NCBI GenBank assembly: GCA_033851915.1
Contig: JAWSVM010000001.1
Location: 1-64,000 of the forward strand
Reading direction: 5' to 3'
Length of the DNA stretch: 64,000 nucleotides
From: UBA1672 sp033851915
GTDB lineage: Bacteria > Pseudomonadota > Alphaproteobacteria > Micavibrionales > Micavibrionaceae
The position numbers and the translations under genes were made by a program. Shown piece after piece: positions 36,480 to 45,003 of this stretch; within the stretch, counting starts at the first letter, position 1; each line of letters starts with the position of its first letter. Under the pieces are notes generated by a model. The model searched no databases. It saw only the letters and a program-made list of their open reading frames with translations, and was not told the DNA's origin.

Positions 36480-37589
36480 CTATGCCGCGCCTTTTTCCAA
36501 GGGTAAGTCCATGAAAACAGGGTTATCACTCTTACCATCACACACTTTTGCAAGAATGCCACGTTCAGTAATATAGCCCGTTACAAGACGCGCTGGCGTG
36601 ATGTCAAACGCCGGGTTAGAGGCACCAGAGAGCGTTATCTTGAACTCTTCGACTTTGCCGCTTTGCTCTGCCAGCCCCGTCATATGCGTTACCTCGCGCG
36701 CGCTGCGCCCCTCGATAGGGATCAAGTCACCGCTTTCCATCGAATAATCAATGGTTGGATAAGGCAGAGCGATATAAAACGGGACATTATTATCTTTCGC
36801 GGCCAGAGCCTTCAGATATGTCCCGATTTTGTTACAAACATCACCATTACGGGTAACGCGATCCGTTCCAACAAGGCAGAGATCCACTTCGCCTTGCTGC
36901 ATTAAATGCCCACCTGCATTATCGGCGACCACTGTGTGCGGCACGCCGTGCTGCTGTAACTCATAAGCAGTTAACAATGCTCCCTGATTACGCGGGCGAG
37001 TTTCATCAACCCAAACATGAATATCAATGCCTTCATCATGCGCCATATAGATAGGAGAGCTGATCGTGCCATAATCCACCGTTGCCAACCATCCGGCGTT
37101 ACAATGGGTTAAGATATTAAGTGTTTCACCACCTTTATCCTGTGACATTTTACGCAGCAACGGCAAACCACTGAGGCCGATATTGCGATTAATCTCTACG
37201 TCTTCATCACAAATTTCACCTGCGCGTTTATAAGCCGCAGCAATACGATCATCCCCTTGGAAATCTTTAACCGCCGCCACCATTTCATCTAAAGCCCAGC
37301 GCAAATTTATGGCTGTTGGGCGGGTTGCGTGCAACGTCTTATAAGCATGATCCAAATTTTCATCCGAAGCATCGGCCCGCAACGCCAAGCACATACCATA
37401 CGCCGCGGTTGCAGAAATCATCGGCGCGCCGCGTGTCCACATCTCGGAAATCGCATTTGCCGCCATCTCCAGATCAACAAGTTTCACATGCACCAAATCC
37501 CAAGGTAATTTCCGTTGATCGAAAATCCGCACAGACCAGCCATCATCATTTAACGCGATTGATCGGTAATGTACGCCCCCAATTTTCAT
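36480..37589 (-). CDS. mtnA: S-methyl-5-thioribose-1-phosphate isomerase
   Basis: Cytoplasmic enzyme of methionine salvage that converts methylthioribose-1-phosphate to methylthioribulose-1-phosphate, 369 residues. It has RGAPMISATAAYGM near the N-terminus, the catalytic cysteine in ILTHCNAGWLATVDYG and the catalytic aspartate in LVGTDRVTRNGDVCNKIGTY. The eIF2B-like C-terminal region GASNPAFDITPARLVTGYIT is intact. Its ATG overlaps the mtnC stop by one base (TAATG). It is the last gene of a tightly coupled mtnB-mtnD-mtnC-mtnA set. The kinase or phosphorylase that makes its substrate is not in the window. Confidence 0.95.
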   Translation of the reverse strand: MKIGGVHYRSIALNDDGWSVRIFDQRKLPWDLVHVKLVDLEMAANAISEMWTRGAPMISATAAYGMCLALRADASDENLDHAYKTLHATRPTAINLRWALDEMVAAVKDFQGDDRIAAAYKRAGEICDEDVEINRNIGLSGLPLLRKMSQDKGGETLNILTHCNAGWLATVDYGTISSPIYMAHDEGIDIHVWVDETRPRNQGALLTAYELQQHGVPHTVVADNAGGHLMQQGEVDLCLVGTDRVTRNGDVCNKIGTYLKALAAKDNNVPFYIALPYPTIDYSMESGDLIPIEGRSAREVTHMTGLAEQSGKVEEFKITLSGASNPAFDITPARLVTGYITERGILAKVCDGKSDNPVFMDLPLEKGAA

Positions 37590-38284
37590 TATGCATCCGC
37601 CATTTCTTTTAGAATATCATCAAAGTTCTGCACGATGCTGTGCCCAAGAGGATCAATTAATGTTTCATCACGATCCAGAATAACAACATTCATTCCCGCC
37701 GCGGCAGCCGCAGAAATCTCCTCAACACAATCAGATAAAAAGAGTACTTCTTGTGCCGGAAAGCCTGTCTCCGCAGCAATTTTAATATAAGATTCCAGAT
37801 CTTTTTTCCCGCCCGTCGTCGTATCGAAGTAACCAGAGAACAGTTCATTAATATCGCCAACATTCGTATGCCCGAACAACATCTTTTGCGCCGGCACAGA
37901 ACCGGAAGAATAGATATATAAATCAATCCCTTGATCCTTCCAACGCTTTAGACCGACAAGCGCATCATCATAAACATGCCCCACCAGTTCGCCGGCTTTA
38001 TAGCCCTCTTTCCAGATCATGCCTTGCAATGTTTTTAACGGCGTAATCTTTTGATCCTCATCAATATAGCGCAACAAAACCTCGATAACCTCTTCTATAC
38101 TGAGGTCAGGGTTTCTTTCAACGTCACGCACTTCATCCAGCAATGCAGAGATCTCATCTTCATGATCCCAAACGTAATCAGGCAAATTCTTATAGGCATA
38201 GGGGAAAAGTGTGTCCTTCACAAAAGACAGAGAACTTGTTGTGCCTTCAATATCTGTAACAATAGCTTTAATCTCTTGATTCAT
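37589..38284 (-). CDS. mtnC: Enolase-phosphatase E1 of methionine salvage
   Basis: 231-residue HAD-family enzyme that enolises and then dephosphorylates 2,3-diketo-5-methylthiopentyl-1-phosphate to the acireductone. The nucleophile region is VTDIEGTTSSLSFVKDTLFP, where the first Asp of DIEGTT is the HAD nucleophile. SSGSVPAQKMLFGHT and LFLSDCVEEISAAAAAGM are the second and third HAD motifs. The start overlaps the mtnD stop by 4 nt. It supplies the substrate of MtnD next door. Confidence 0.95.
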   Translation of the reverse strand: MNQEIKAIVTDIEGTTSSLSFVKDTLFPYAYKNLPDYVWDHEDEISALLDEVRDVERNPDLSIEEVIEVLLRYIDEDQKITPLKTLQGMIWKEGYKAGELVGHVYDDALVGLKRWKDQGIDLYIYSSGSVPAQKMLFGHTNVGDINELFSGYFDTTTGGKKDLESYIKIAAETGFPAQEVLFLSDCVEEISAAAAAGMNVVILDRDETLIDPLGHSIVQNFDDILKEMADA

Positions 38285-38841
38285 GCTGCACTCGCTTTCT
38301 GTTCAAATTTAGGGAATTTATCGGCAATGGCATCGCCCGTGTAATCAGCAACCCAGCCAGCCTTTGATGTGAAAAGGCGAATGCAGGTTAAATTTGGTTC
38401 TGCGCCCATATCAAACCAATGGCGTGTATCCGTTGGCACACTGATCAAATCACCGCGCTCGCACAATGTCATATAGACACGCCCTTCAACGCGTAAGTAA
38501 AAGATACCTGCCCCCTCAACAAAAAAACGCACCTCATCTTCACTATGCGTATGCTCGCTTAAGAATTTCTCGCGTAGCTCGGTTTTTTGTGGGTGATCTG
38601 CGGTCAAGCGAATGACATCAACGGATTGATACCCATTTTCTTCTTTAAGGCGCTGTATATCGTCGGCATAAGCATCCATCACCGCGTCATTATCCGCATC
38701 TGCGGCCAAAGGTGATTGCGTTTTCCATCGTTCGAAACGCACACCGATATCATTCAGCTCTTTCGTGATAACCGCGCCATCATCTGTGTCCTGTGTAATA
38801 TTTTCGGGGTGTTTATCAGGATAAATTGTTAAACGGCTCAT
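38281..38841 (-). CDS. mtnD: Acireductone dioxygenase
   Basis: 186-residue cupin enzyme that cleaves the acireductone with oxygen to the ketoacid precursor of methionine (Fe form) or off-pathway products (Ni form). The metal site HTHSEDEVRFFVEGAG gives His, His and Glu ligands, and the fourth His is in DTRHWFDMG. Full length. It overlaps mtnB and mtnC by 4 nt each. The metal in the native enzyme cannot be read from the sequence. Confidence 0.95.
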   Translation of the reverse strand: MSRLTIYPDKHPENITQDTDDGAVITKELNDIGVRFERWKTQSPLAADADNDAVMDAYADDIQRLKEENGYQSVDVIRLTADHPQKTELREKFLSEHTHSEDEVRFFVEGAGIFYLRVEGRVYMTLCERGDLISVPTDTRHWFDMGAEPNLTCIRLFTSKAGWVADYTGDAIADKFPKFEQKASAA

Positions 38842-39461
38842 TGCGTGCCTCCTATTTGCTTTATATGCATTTCACAAGACAACAGCATTTCCGTCGCTTC
38901 GATCACGCGTTCTGCCTCTGCCATATTGCGACCCCATCCATATAGACCATGCCCGCGTATCAAATAAGCCGGCGTTTTAGGGAAGGCTTTAAGAACCTCT
39001 AGGACGGTCTCGCTCAACGCGCCCATATCTTGAGTATTCTCAAATATCGGTAATCTTACAGACGCCTCATGTGTTTCAACACCCGCATACGCCTTCAGCA
39101 TTTCATAGCCTTCCAAGACTAGAAATTTATCTTGCGGCATCAAACGCGTTAACACGCTGCATGCAATAGAATGTGTATGCAACACAGCATTCACTTCAGG
39201 GTATAGCTGATATAATACAGAATGCAGCAACGTCTCTGCTGAAGGCTTTTTATCTTCCAAAGGCGCGCCTTCAAGATCTGCGCGCATAATTTGATCCGCT
39301 TGCAATTGCCCTTTATGTGCGCCCGAAACCGTAATCGCCATTTCACCATCACCGGTGCGCATTGAATAATTCCCGCTTGTTGCGGGGGCAAGCTGCATCC
39401 GATCAAGACGATTTCCCGCCTTGATGATATCGCTTACTGCATTTTCATAGGATAATCTCAT
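38838..39461 (-). CDS. mtnB: Methylthioribulose-1-phosphate dehydratase
   Basis: 207-residue class II aldolase-type zinc enzyme that dehydrates methylthioribulose-1-phosphate. Zinc ligands lie in NAVLHTHSIACSVL and in the C-terminal LIRGHGLYGWG. The phosphate-binding region SGNYSMRTGDGEMAITVSG is present. First of the four mtn genes, with a weak ribosome binding site. The glutamine amidotransferase gene ends 48 nt upstream, so transcription may start there. Confidence 0.93.
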   Translation of the reverse strand: MRLSYENAVSDIIKAGNRLDRMQLAPATSGNYSMRTGDGEMAITVSGAHKGQLQADQIMRADLEGAPLEDKKPSAETLLHSVLYQLYPEVNAVLHTHSIACSVLTRLMPQDKFLVLEGYEMLKAYAGVETHEASVRLPIFENTQDMGALSETVLEVLKAFPKTPAYLIRGHGLYGWGRNMAEAERVIEATEMLLSCEMHIKQIGGTQ

Positions 39462-39509
39462 AGGGTTTTTATACCCACAGGTCAGGAAATACGCAAACCT
39501 AATCGCGCC

Positions 39510-40349
39510 CTAATCCATAAATTTCTCGATTGTAACTTCACTTTGAAAAATCGTTGCAAAGGAATTATCAGGAATTTCATTCCATTTATTATCATAACGA
39601 TCCAATGGCTCCGAAACCACGACGATATTATCCTCTGCAAAATATGCTGTGCCGTGAGCATCCGGATTAGTATCATGAACCCAGCCTGATTTAGAAGAAT
39701 AGAATTGTGTTTTACTCTCCGCATTATGCGCATAGCGCAGTGTATAAACCGTCTGCCCGTTACTCAAGGCACAAGACAGGTTCAAATGCCCGTCAATACC
39801 ATTATCGACCATAGCCTTCTTCACACGCTCAACCATTTTTTGCAGCCCCTTCTTCGGGTTTTCCTGCAATCCATAGGTCAATGCCAGTAAAAAGAAGGTC
39901 TCGCTATCTGTTGTGCCTTTTAGCTCTCGATGAAATTCCGGCGAAATATCCATCTGCAAATCACGACGGATTGTCTTAAAATCAGTCACATCACCATTAT
40001 GCTGGAACAACCAGTTCTTATATTTAAATGGATGACAGTTCGCACGCTGCACTGCACCTGTTGTTGTTGCACGAACATGCGCAAAGAAAATACGCGCACG
40101 GATCTGCCGACATAATGCATGCAAGTTATTATTACTCCACGCTGGTCTGTCATCTTTGTACAGCCCAGGCTCCGGACGCTCTGCATACCATCCTATGCCA
40201 AAACCATCTCCATTTGTGCTCATCAAACTTCCATCGGTACGGAAATTCATTTCCGTATGCAGGCTCTGTTCAACCAGAGAATGCTCCGGCAACGTAATAA
40301 GCTGCTCAATAAAGATAGGTTGACCACTATACGCAATCCATCGACACAT
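39510..40349 (-). CDS. Class II glutamine amidotransferase (YafJ/EgtC-like)
   Basis: 279 residues. The N-terminal Cys2 nucleophile in MCRWIAYSG becomes the catalytic residue after removal of Met. NGDGFGIGWY, FFAHVRATTTG and LFQHNGDV are the glutaminase-domain motifs, and GTTDSETFF binds glutamine. The family includes YafJ and EgtC. EgtC hydrolyses a gamma-glutamyl bond in ergothioneine synthesis, but no egt genes are present here, so the acceptor is unknown. It is immediately upstream of the methionine salvage genes on the same strand and may be cotranscribed with them. Confidence 0.88.
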   Translation of the reverse strand: MCRWIAYSGQPIFIEQLITLPEHSLVEQSLHTEMNFRTDGSLMSTNGDGFGIGWYAERPEPGLYKDDRPAWSNNNLHALCRQIRARIFFAHVRATTTGAVQRANCHPFKYKNWLFQHNGDVTDFKTIRRDLQMDISPEFHRELKGTTDSETFFLLALTYGLQENPKKGLQKMVERVKKAMVDNGIDGHLNLSCALSNGQTVYTLRYAHNAESKTQFYSSKSGWVHDTNPDAHGTAYFAEDNIVVVSEPLDRYDNKWNEIPDNSFATIFQSEVTIEKFMD

Positions 40350-40475
40350 AATAAAACACCATTTTCTTCTAAAAATTTAGCCCGCCGGACGGCGATACAA
40401 GGAATGAAAAGTTATAAAAAACGCAGTATCTGATAGATAATATAGCCTAATATATTTAAAAATCGTTAACACCGT

Positions 40476-40504
40476 TTGCATCATACAGAAAAAATCAGTA
40501 TAGT
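40476..40504 (+). promoter_or_regulatory. Promoter of the rimK-like gene
   Basis: TTGCAT (40476-40481), 17-nt spacer, TATAGT (40499-40504). Its position rules out a coding start upstream of about 40510 and supports the ATG at 40596, leaving a leader of about 85 nt. Confidence 0.65.
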
Positions 40505-40595
40505 GCGGCATATTTTAAATAAAGCACGTGAAGATATCGATCCCGCCGAAACGCAAGATCGAGAGGGTCTCTGCATAAAAAAAATGGAGAATAGA

Positions 40596-41498
40596 ATGCC
40601 GTTGAAAATTGGAATCCTGACAACACAGGACGTAGAAGAAAACCGCCTTTTAGTAAAAGCAATAGAGAAACTCGGTCATCAGGCAACACTACTCTATCAC
40701 ACAAAATGCAGCCTAAGCATTTGCCAAAATTCACCAGAGATATACTATGAAGGACAACCGATTGGTAAAGAATTCGATATCATTATCCCACGTGTTGATA
40801 AGCCACACCCTGAATATGCATTAGCAGTGTTAAGACAGTTCGAATCCATGCATATTTTCACATCAGAGACTCCGCGATCAATCAGCATTGCACGCGATAA
40901 ATTACTTTGTGCACAGCGCTTGATGAAAGAGAACATTCCTTTCCCATCAACAGGGTTTGCTTATTCAAAAGAAGATTTTGACAATATTATCAATACAGTT
41001 GGTGGTGTTCCGCTTATTATTAAACTGGTTGAAGGCACAGAAGGCGTTGGCGTTTTCCTTGCCGATGATATGAAGCATGCTGTTAACCTTCTAAAGACAT
41101 TCAAACAACTTTCAACACCTCTTATTGCTCAGAAATTTATCGAAGAATCTTCAGGAAAAGATATTAGAGCTTTTGTTTGCGGAGGGCGCGTCATGGCCGC
41201 TATCCAACGTGAATCACAAGATAATGATTTCAGAGCGAATGTTTCTCAAGGCGGTATAGCAAAGGTTATCCAATTAACCGAAGAAGAAGAAGACATCTGT
41301 ATTAAGGCCGCACGCGCCATTAAAATTAATGTTGCAGGCGTCGATCTTATACGTTCAAACCAAGGGCCTCTGATTATTGAAATCAATGCATCACTCAACT
41401 TTGCCAGAAAATACATGGAAGATGCCGGCGTTGACGCAGCAAAAATTATTGTCGAGTTTGCAATCAATCAATATGAAGAAAGTCTAAAAGCTGCCTAA
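40596..41498 (+). CDS. rimK: RimK-family ATP-grasp ligase
   Basis: 300 residues from MPLKIGILTTQD, the usual RimK length. A GGAG site lies 7 nt upstream, and longer readings run into the promoter. ATP-grasp features are ARDKLLCAQRLMKENIPFP, PLIIKLVEGTEGVGVFLADD, VCGGRVMAAIQRES, GVDLIRSNQGPLIIEINAS. RimK proteins add glutamates to the C-terminus of ribosomal protein S6 or make related amino-acid ligations. Which peptide is modified here is not known. Single gene, ending in a shared terminator with the phasin gene. Confidence 0.88.
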   Translation: MPLKIGILTTQDVEENRLLVKAIEKLGHQATLLYHTKCSLSICQNSPEIYYEGQPIGKEFDIIIPRVDKPHPEYALAVLRQFESMHIFTSETPRSISIARDKLLCAQRLMKENIPFPSTGFAYSKEDFDNIINTVGGVPLIIKLVEGTEGVGVFLADDMKHAVNLLKTFKQLSTPLIAQKFIEESSGKDIRAFVCGGRVMAAIQRESQDNDFRANVSQGGIAKVIQLTEEEEDICIKAARAIKINVAGVDLIRSNQGPLIIEINASLNFARKYMEDAGVDAAKIIVEFAINQYEESLKAA

Positions 41499-41524
41499 AA
41501 ACACGCAGCACGACTACACACAAT

Positions 41525-41558
41525 AAAAAGCCCCTGTCACAATGCAGAGGCTTTTTTT
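41525..41558. terminator. Bidirectional terminator between rimK and the phasin gene
   Basis: AAAAAGCC and GGCTTTTT flank CCTG...CAG around an 8-nt loop. A run precedes and a T run follows, so it can serve both the plus-strand rimK and the minus-strand phasin gene. Confidence 0.75.
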
Positions 41559-41582
41559 ATTAATACTTATTATTCTAAGCTA

Positions 41583-41960
41583 TTAAGCAGCCATAGATTT
41601 TTTCGCTTTTTGCATGGCTTTTTGAACTTCCTTGCTTACCGGCTCAGAGCTTTCTGTCAATATTTTAGTACCGATCTCAGACATCTTGTTTGCGCCCTTC
41701 ATGAAATCATCAAAACTCTCACGAGCAATCTTACTCTGCATTTCAGCAAATTCATTAGGTGTTTTACTACTCATCACCTGCTTTACAAAATCAGCCTGTT
41801 TTGCTGCAGAGTCTTGCGTCAAAGACATCATTGTAGAGACCATGTCTTCCATGCCCTTCTTAAATATCTCACCAGACTTCGCACAAGCATCAGAATATTG
41901 CGTTCCAAAGCTTTGTGTATCTTTCAGGATTTTATCAAACTGTGTTGCTGATTTGCTCAT
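41583..41960 (-). CDS. Phasin
   Basis: 125-residue amphipathic helical protein of the phasin family, which coats polyhydroxyalkanoate granules. It begins MSKSATQFDKILKDTQSFG and continues as long helices with SLTQDSAAKQADFVKQVMSS and FMKGANKMSEIGTKI, then a lysine-rich alanine tail. The start at 41960 is chosen because a GGAG site lies 6-9 nt upstream; a start four codons earlier lacks one. PHA polymerase is not in the window. Two TGC-N3-GCA palindromes lie upstream and suggest PhaR-type control. Confidence 0.88.
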   Translation of the reverse strand: MSKSATQFDKILKDTQSFGTQYSDACAKSGEIFKKGMEDMVSTMMSLTQDSAAKQADFVKQVMSSKTPNEFAEMQSKIARESFDDFMKGANKMSEIGTKILTESSEPVSKEVQKAMQKAKKSMAA

Positions 41961-42028
41961 AACTATCTCCATAAATTTTATAACCGCGAATGCACACTAG
42001 AAAAACTCAAGACCAAACATACCAAATG

Positions 42029-42107
42029 TTTTTGCATCGCACAATACAGAATATACATCTACGCCTTTCCTCAGACAACGTCAAGTAGTTTTGTGCGATG
42101 CACAAAA
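42029..42107. promoter_or_regulatory. Paired TGC-N3-GCA palindromes upstream of the phasin gene
   Basis: Site 1 is TTTTTGCATCGCACAA (42029-42044). Site 2 is the perfect palindrome TTTTGTGC-GAT-GCACAAAA (42089-42107). The 12-mer TGCATCGCACAA of site 1 is the exact reverse complement of 42091-42102 in site 2. PhaR regulators of PHA metabolism are known to bind TGC/GCA palindromes of this form near phasin genes. They may also overlap the phasin -35 region (TTGTGC). Confidence 0.6.
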
Positions 42108-42129
42108 ATGCACTATATATTACATTAAT

Positions 42130-42158
42130 TAGACAAAATCTCCCAAATAGAGTATGAT
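42130..42158 (+). promoter_or_regulatory. Promoter of the D,D-carboxypeptidase gene
   Basis: TAGACA (42130-42135), 17-nt spacer, TATGAT (42153-42158), about 70 nt before the ATG of the carboxypeptidase gene. Confidence 0.6.
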
Positions 42159-42226
42159 GTCTTCCTATATGTAGTGCGGCGTTATCGTACTTTTAATCAC
42201 CCCACCTTAGGCTATCGGATTTTTTA

Positions 42227-43711
42227 ATGTTGAAAGAGAACCAGCAGAACTATCGGCAACAAAAAATTCACCCTACAGCCATACTGCGTACCTATGTACT
42301 CATGCTGACTTTGCTTATGTTCGTTTGCACCGCAACAAATGCCCACGCCAAAGCAAAAGGCAAAAAATTTAACGAGAAATATGCTGCATTTGTTATGGAT
42401 GCAGATACGGGTTTAATCCTGCATCGCGAGAATTCTGAAAAGATCCTGCACCCTGCATCACTCACAAAAATGATGACGCTTCTTATGACGTTCGATGCGT
42501 TGGATCACGGCGCTCTACGCCTGCATAGTCGTATTCGTATATCGCAGCATGCGGCAAATATGATCCCGAGTAAACTGGGGCTAAAGCCCGGTTCAACGAT
42601 AAAGGTCAAAGATGCTATCTATGCTCTATCTACAAAATCTGCAAATGACATTGCCGTTGCCTTAGCCGAAAAACTGGGTGGAACAGAGAAGAACTTTGCC
42701 ATTATGATGACAAAGAAGGCACGCGCCCTTGGCATGACAAAGACCCGCTTCAAAAATGCATCCGGCTTGCATGATCCACGTCAAGTCAGTACTGCACGCG
42801 ATATGGCCAGATTAGGGCGTGTTCTTGTTACAAAATATAAGAAACATTATCATTATTTTTCAAAAAAGAGCTTCACCTATCAGGGTAAAGTCTATCGCAG
42901 CCACAATAAGCTTATGGATACATACGCAGGTATGGACGGTTTAAAGACAGGCTATATCAGACAATCCGGATTTAACCTTGTCGCCTCTGCCGTGCGTGAT
43001 GATCGCCGCCTTATTGGTGTTGTGTTCGGTGGAAAGACCGGAAGATCCCGTAATGCGCAAATGAAAATATTACTGGATAACGCCTTCGCCAGAATTGGGG
43101 CGTTCCATATCGCCAAGAGCACAGTCCCTGTTCCGCAAAAGAAACCCGAGGGCTTGATTATTACTGCCGCTTTAAGCATTGAGCCATCACTGCCATCGCC
43201 TGAGCAAAAACCTGCCATAGAAGAAACACATGTGGGGCGCGTCAATATTTCACGTTGGGCGATGCTAAGCTCTATGTATGAAAACTCCATGTTTAACCGC
43301 ATGATTGGCCAAGGTGATTATGATATTGCTGTACGCAACCGCATTGAAACCGGCTTGATTGCCATTTCCGCACATATGAACGAACGTATCCCTTCTTATA
43401 TTTTCGATGCGTCCGATGCACAACCCATAGCACTGGCCAGTACTCCGAAAAAACCTCAAACACAAAATGGCGCATGGAGCATTCAGATTGGTGCTTTCAC
43501 AAGTCGCACACGCACAGATAAAGCCCTTATCGCCAGTCTAAATCAGCTGCCGTCAGATTTACGCCATGAGCGCAGCACAATCGCGCCCTTACAAACAAAA
43601 AACGGATGGATTTTCCGCGGACGGTTACATGGCTATACAAAAGCCACAGCAAAGGATGCATGTAAAATCTTAAATGATTGCATCGCCATTGCCCCACATG
43701 CCTACCAATAA
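42227..43711 (+). CDS. D-alanyl-D-alanine carboxypeptidase with SPOR domain
   Basis: 494 residues, periplasmic. A hydrophobic signal segment at about 19-40 (ending NAHA) is followed by a peptidase S11 domain with SLTK (Ser78, Lys81), SAN and KTG (in MDGLKTGYI), the three penicillin-binding motifs. A proline-rich linker leads to a C-terminal SPOR domain (about 415-490; SIQIGAFTSRTRTDKAL), which binds denuded peptidoglycan and directs proteins to the division site. It trims the terminal D-Ala of peptidoglycan stem peptides. This S11-SPOR architecture is common in alphaproteobacteria. Confidence 0.93.
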   Translation: MLKENQQNYRQQKIHPTAILRTYVLMLTLLMFVCTATNAHAKAKGKKFNEKYAAFVMDADTGLILHRENSEKILHPASLTKMMTLLMTFDALDHGALRLHSRIRISQHAANMIPSKLGLKPGSTIKVKDAIYALSTKSANDIAVALAEKLGGTEKNFAIMMTKKARALGMTKTRFKNASGLHDPRQVSTARDMARLGRVLVTKYKKHYHYFSKKSFTYQGKVYRSHNKLMDTYAGMDGLKTGYIRQSGFNLVASAVRDDRRLIGVVFGGKTGRSRNAQMKILLDNAFARIGAFHIAKSTVPVPQKKPEGLIITAALSIEPSLPSPEQKPAIEETHVGRVNISRWAMLSSMYENSMFNRMIGQGDYDIAVRNRIETGLIAISAHMNERIPSYIFDASDAQPIALASTPKKPQTQNGAWSIQIGAFTSRTRTDKALIASLNQLPSDLRHERSTIAPLQTKNGWIFRGRLHGYTKATAKDACKILNDCIAIAPHAYQ

Positions 43712-43715
43712 ACAC

Positions 43716-44411
43716 ATGTCACAAAACGCACATCACAACAGGCAACATGAGAGCGGGAATGTCCTGATCATCATTTTGTTGGCTGTTGCATTGATTGGCG
43801 CATTAACGGCGGCGATGCAAGGTACTGCACAACAAAGCGCGCATATTGACAAAGAAACCCTAATTTTGCGCGTTTCAGAGGTGCAACGCTATGCCTCCGA
43901 GCTGGAACGTGGCGTTAACTATATCATGCAAAATGGCTACAGTGAAAATGACCTACGTTTTGCCCACCCCAATGCACATAGCGACTATGGAGACCTCGGC
44001 GCTGACAGCGATAAAAGCGACCAGATCTTTGACCGCCTTGGCGGCGCGGCACATTATGGCACGCCACCCAAAAACATCAATGACGGCAGCACGTGGGAAT
44101 TTTACGGACACACCGCCCTGCCGCACGTCGGCTCAGACGCAGCAGACCTGATCGTCGTTTTACCAAACGTCACGCAAGATTTTTGCGAAAAAGTAAACAG
44201 CATTATTGGCTATGACAACAACCAGCCAACAGACAGCAGCACCTGCATTCATGGCGGTGCAAGCCAGCGGTTCGATGACACCACTCAATTCGATTCATCA
44301 CCCAACACAGTTGCCGATGCAACATTTTCAATCAAGCCATCCATGCAAGGATGCGTGCAATGCACCAATGACAACAGCTATCACTTCTTTCATGTTTTAA
44401 TGGCGCGCTAA
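43716..44411 (+). CDS. Pseudopilin-like exported protein, unknown role
   Basis: About 231 residues from MSQNAHHNRQ at 43716, chosen to follow the carboxypeptidase stop; longer readings (43674, 43698) overlap it. A short polar N-terminus with HESGN leads into one hydrophobic helix (VLIIILLAVALIGALTAAM), then a soluble C-terminal domain with Cys residues in DFCEKVN, STCIHGG and GCVQC. The pattern of a short charged leader, single helix and soluble domain is like pseudopilins, although the canonical prepilin peptidase motif is not exact. Cotranscribed with the carboxypeptidase. No pilus genes adjoin. Confidence 0.65.
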   Translation: MSQNAHHNRQHESGNVLIIILLAVALIGALTAAMQGTAQQSAHIDKETLILRVSEVQRYASELERGVNYIMQNGYSENDLRFAHPNAHSDYGDLGADSDKSDQIFDRLGGAAHYGTPPKNINDGSTWEFYGHTALPHVGSDAADLIVVLPNVTQDFCEKVNSIIGYDNNQPTDSSTCIHGGASQRFDDTTQFDSSPNTVADATFSIKPSMQGCVQCTNDNSYHFFHVLMAR

Positions 44412-44420
44412 TCAGCCCGA

Positions 44421-44996
44421 TTATTTCGAGACACGGAAAATCTTGGTCTGGGTTTTGGATAGCTCTCGCACTTCTCTTGACAGTAACAAAGAGTAATCAA
44501 AATTTGCAACAACAGCGCCTGAGCGCACATCAATCATGCGTAAGAACACATCAACATCTTTGCTGCTTGGCAAATACGTGCCCTTCAATATAAAATCAGG
44601 ATTTACGCCTTTTGGGGGCGCCTGATACAAACCGGCGTTACCGCCCATCGCAACCTCATGCAATTGTACATTATAACCTAACTCGCCCAAACGCAGGCCT
44701 ATACCTTCGGGAATAAAGGCACCTAGAGGTGAAGAAATGCCCGCATGGTCAGTTTCTTCCAGTGGCATCGCCAAAATGATCTGATCTTGACGCACGCGAT
44801 TTTGGATTTGCCCGGCAATAAAATCAGCCGCAGCATAATTCTTTTCTTTCAAATTAACATCAGGGCTGGAAAAAACACCGTATGACGTCGCTGCAAGTGT
44901 CGCAGCAACCGTTTTATATGTAATAATTTCACCACAGGCGGCCAAAACGGGCAGAACCATTAAAACAACAAGATAGCGAAAATATTTTTCTAACAT
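44421..44996 (-). CDS. FlgO-like outer-membrane lipoprotein
   Basis: 191 residues. A lipoprotein signal with lipobox LAAC (Cys21) is followed by a FlgO-type domain: AADFIAGQIQNRVRQDQIIL, PLGAFIPEGIGLRLGELGYN and a VFLRMIDVRSGAVVANFDYS strand block. FlgO in Vibrio is a lipoprotein needed for motility. No flagellar genes are nearby, so the role here may differ. It starts 7 nt after the companion lipoprotein gene. Confidence 0.75.
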   Translation of the reverse strand: MLEKYFRYLVVLMVLPVLAACGEIITYKTVAATLAATSYGVFSSPDVNLKEKNYAAADFIAGQIQNRVRQDQIILAMPLEETDHAGISSPLGAFIPEGIGLRLGELGYNVQLHEVAMGGNAGLYQAPPKGVNPDFILKGTYLPSSKDVDVFLRMIDVRSGAVVANFDYSLLLSREVRELSKTQTKIFRVSK

Positions 44997-45003
44997 CCCT
45001 CAA

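Noticed and set aside
39462..39509. SAM or other riboswitch before the methionine salvage genes
   Set aside because: The gap is only 48 nt and shows no riboswitch-like structure.
40476..40595. N-terminal extension of the RimK-like protein
   Set aside because: The extension covers a -35/-10 promoter and is not similar to RimK; the start at 40596 has a GGAG site and matches the family.
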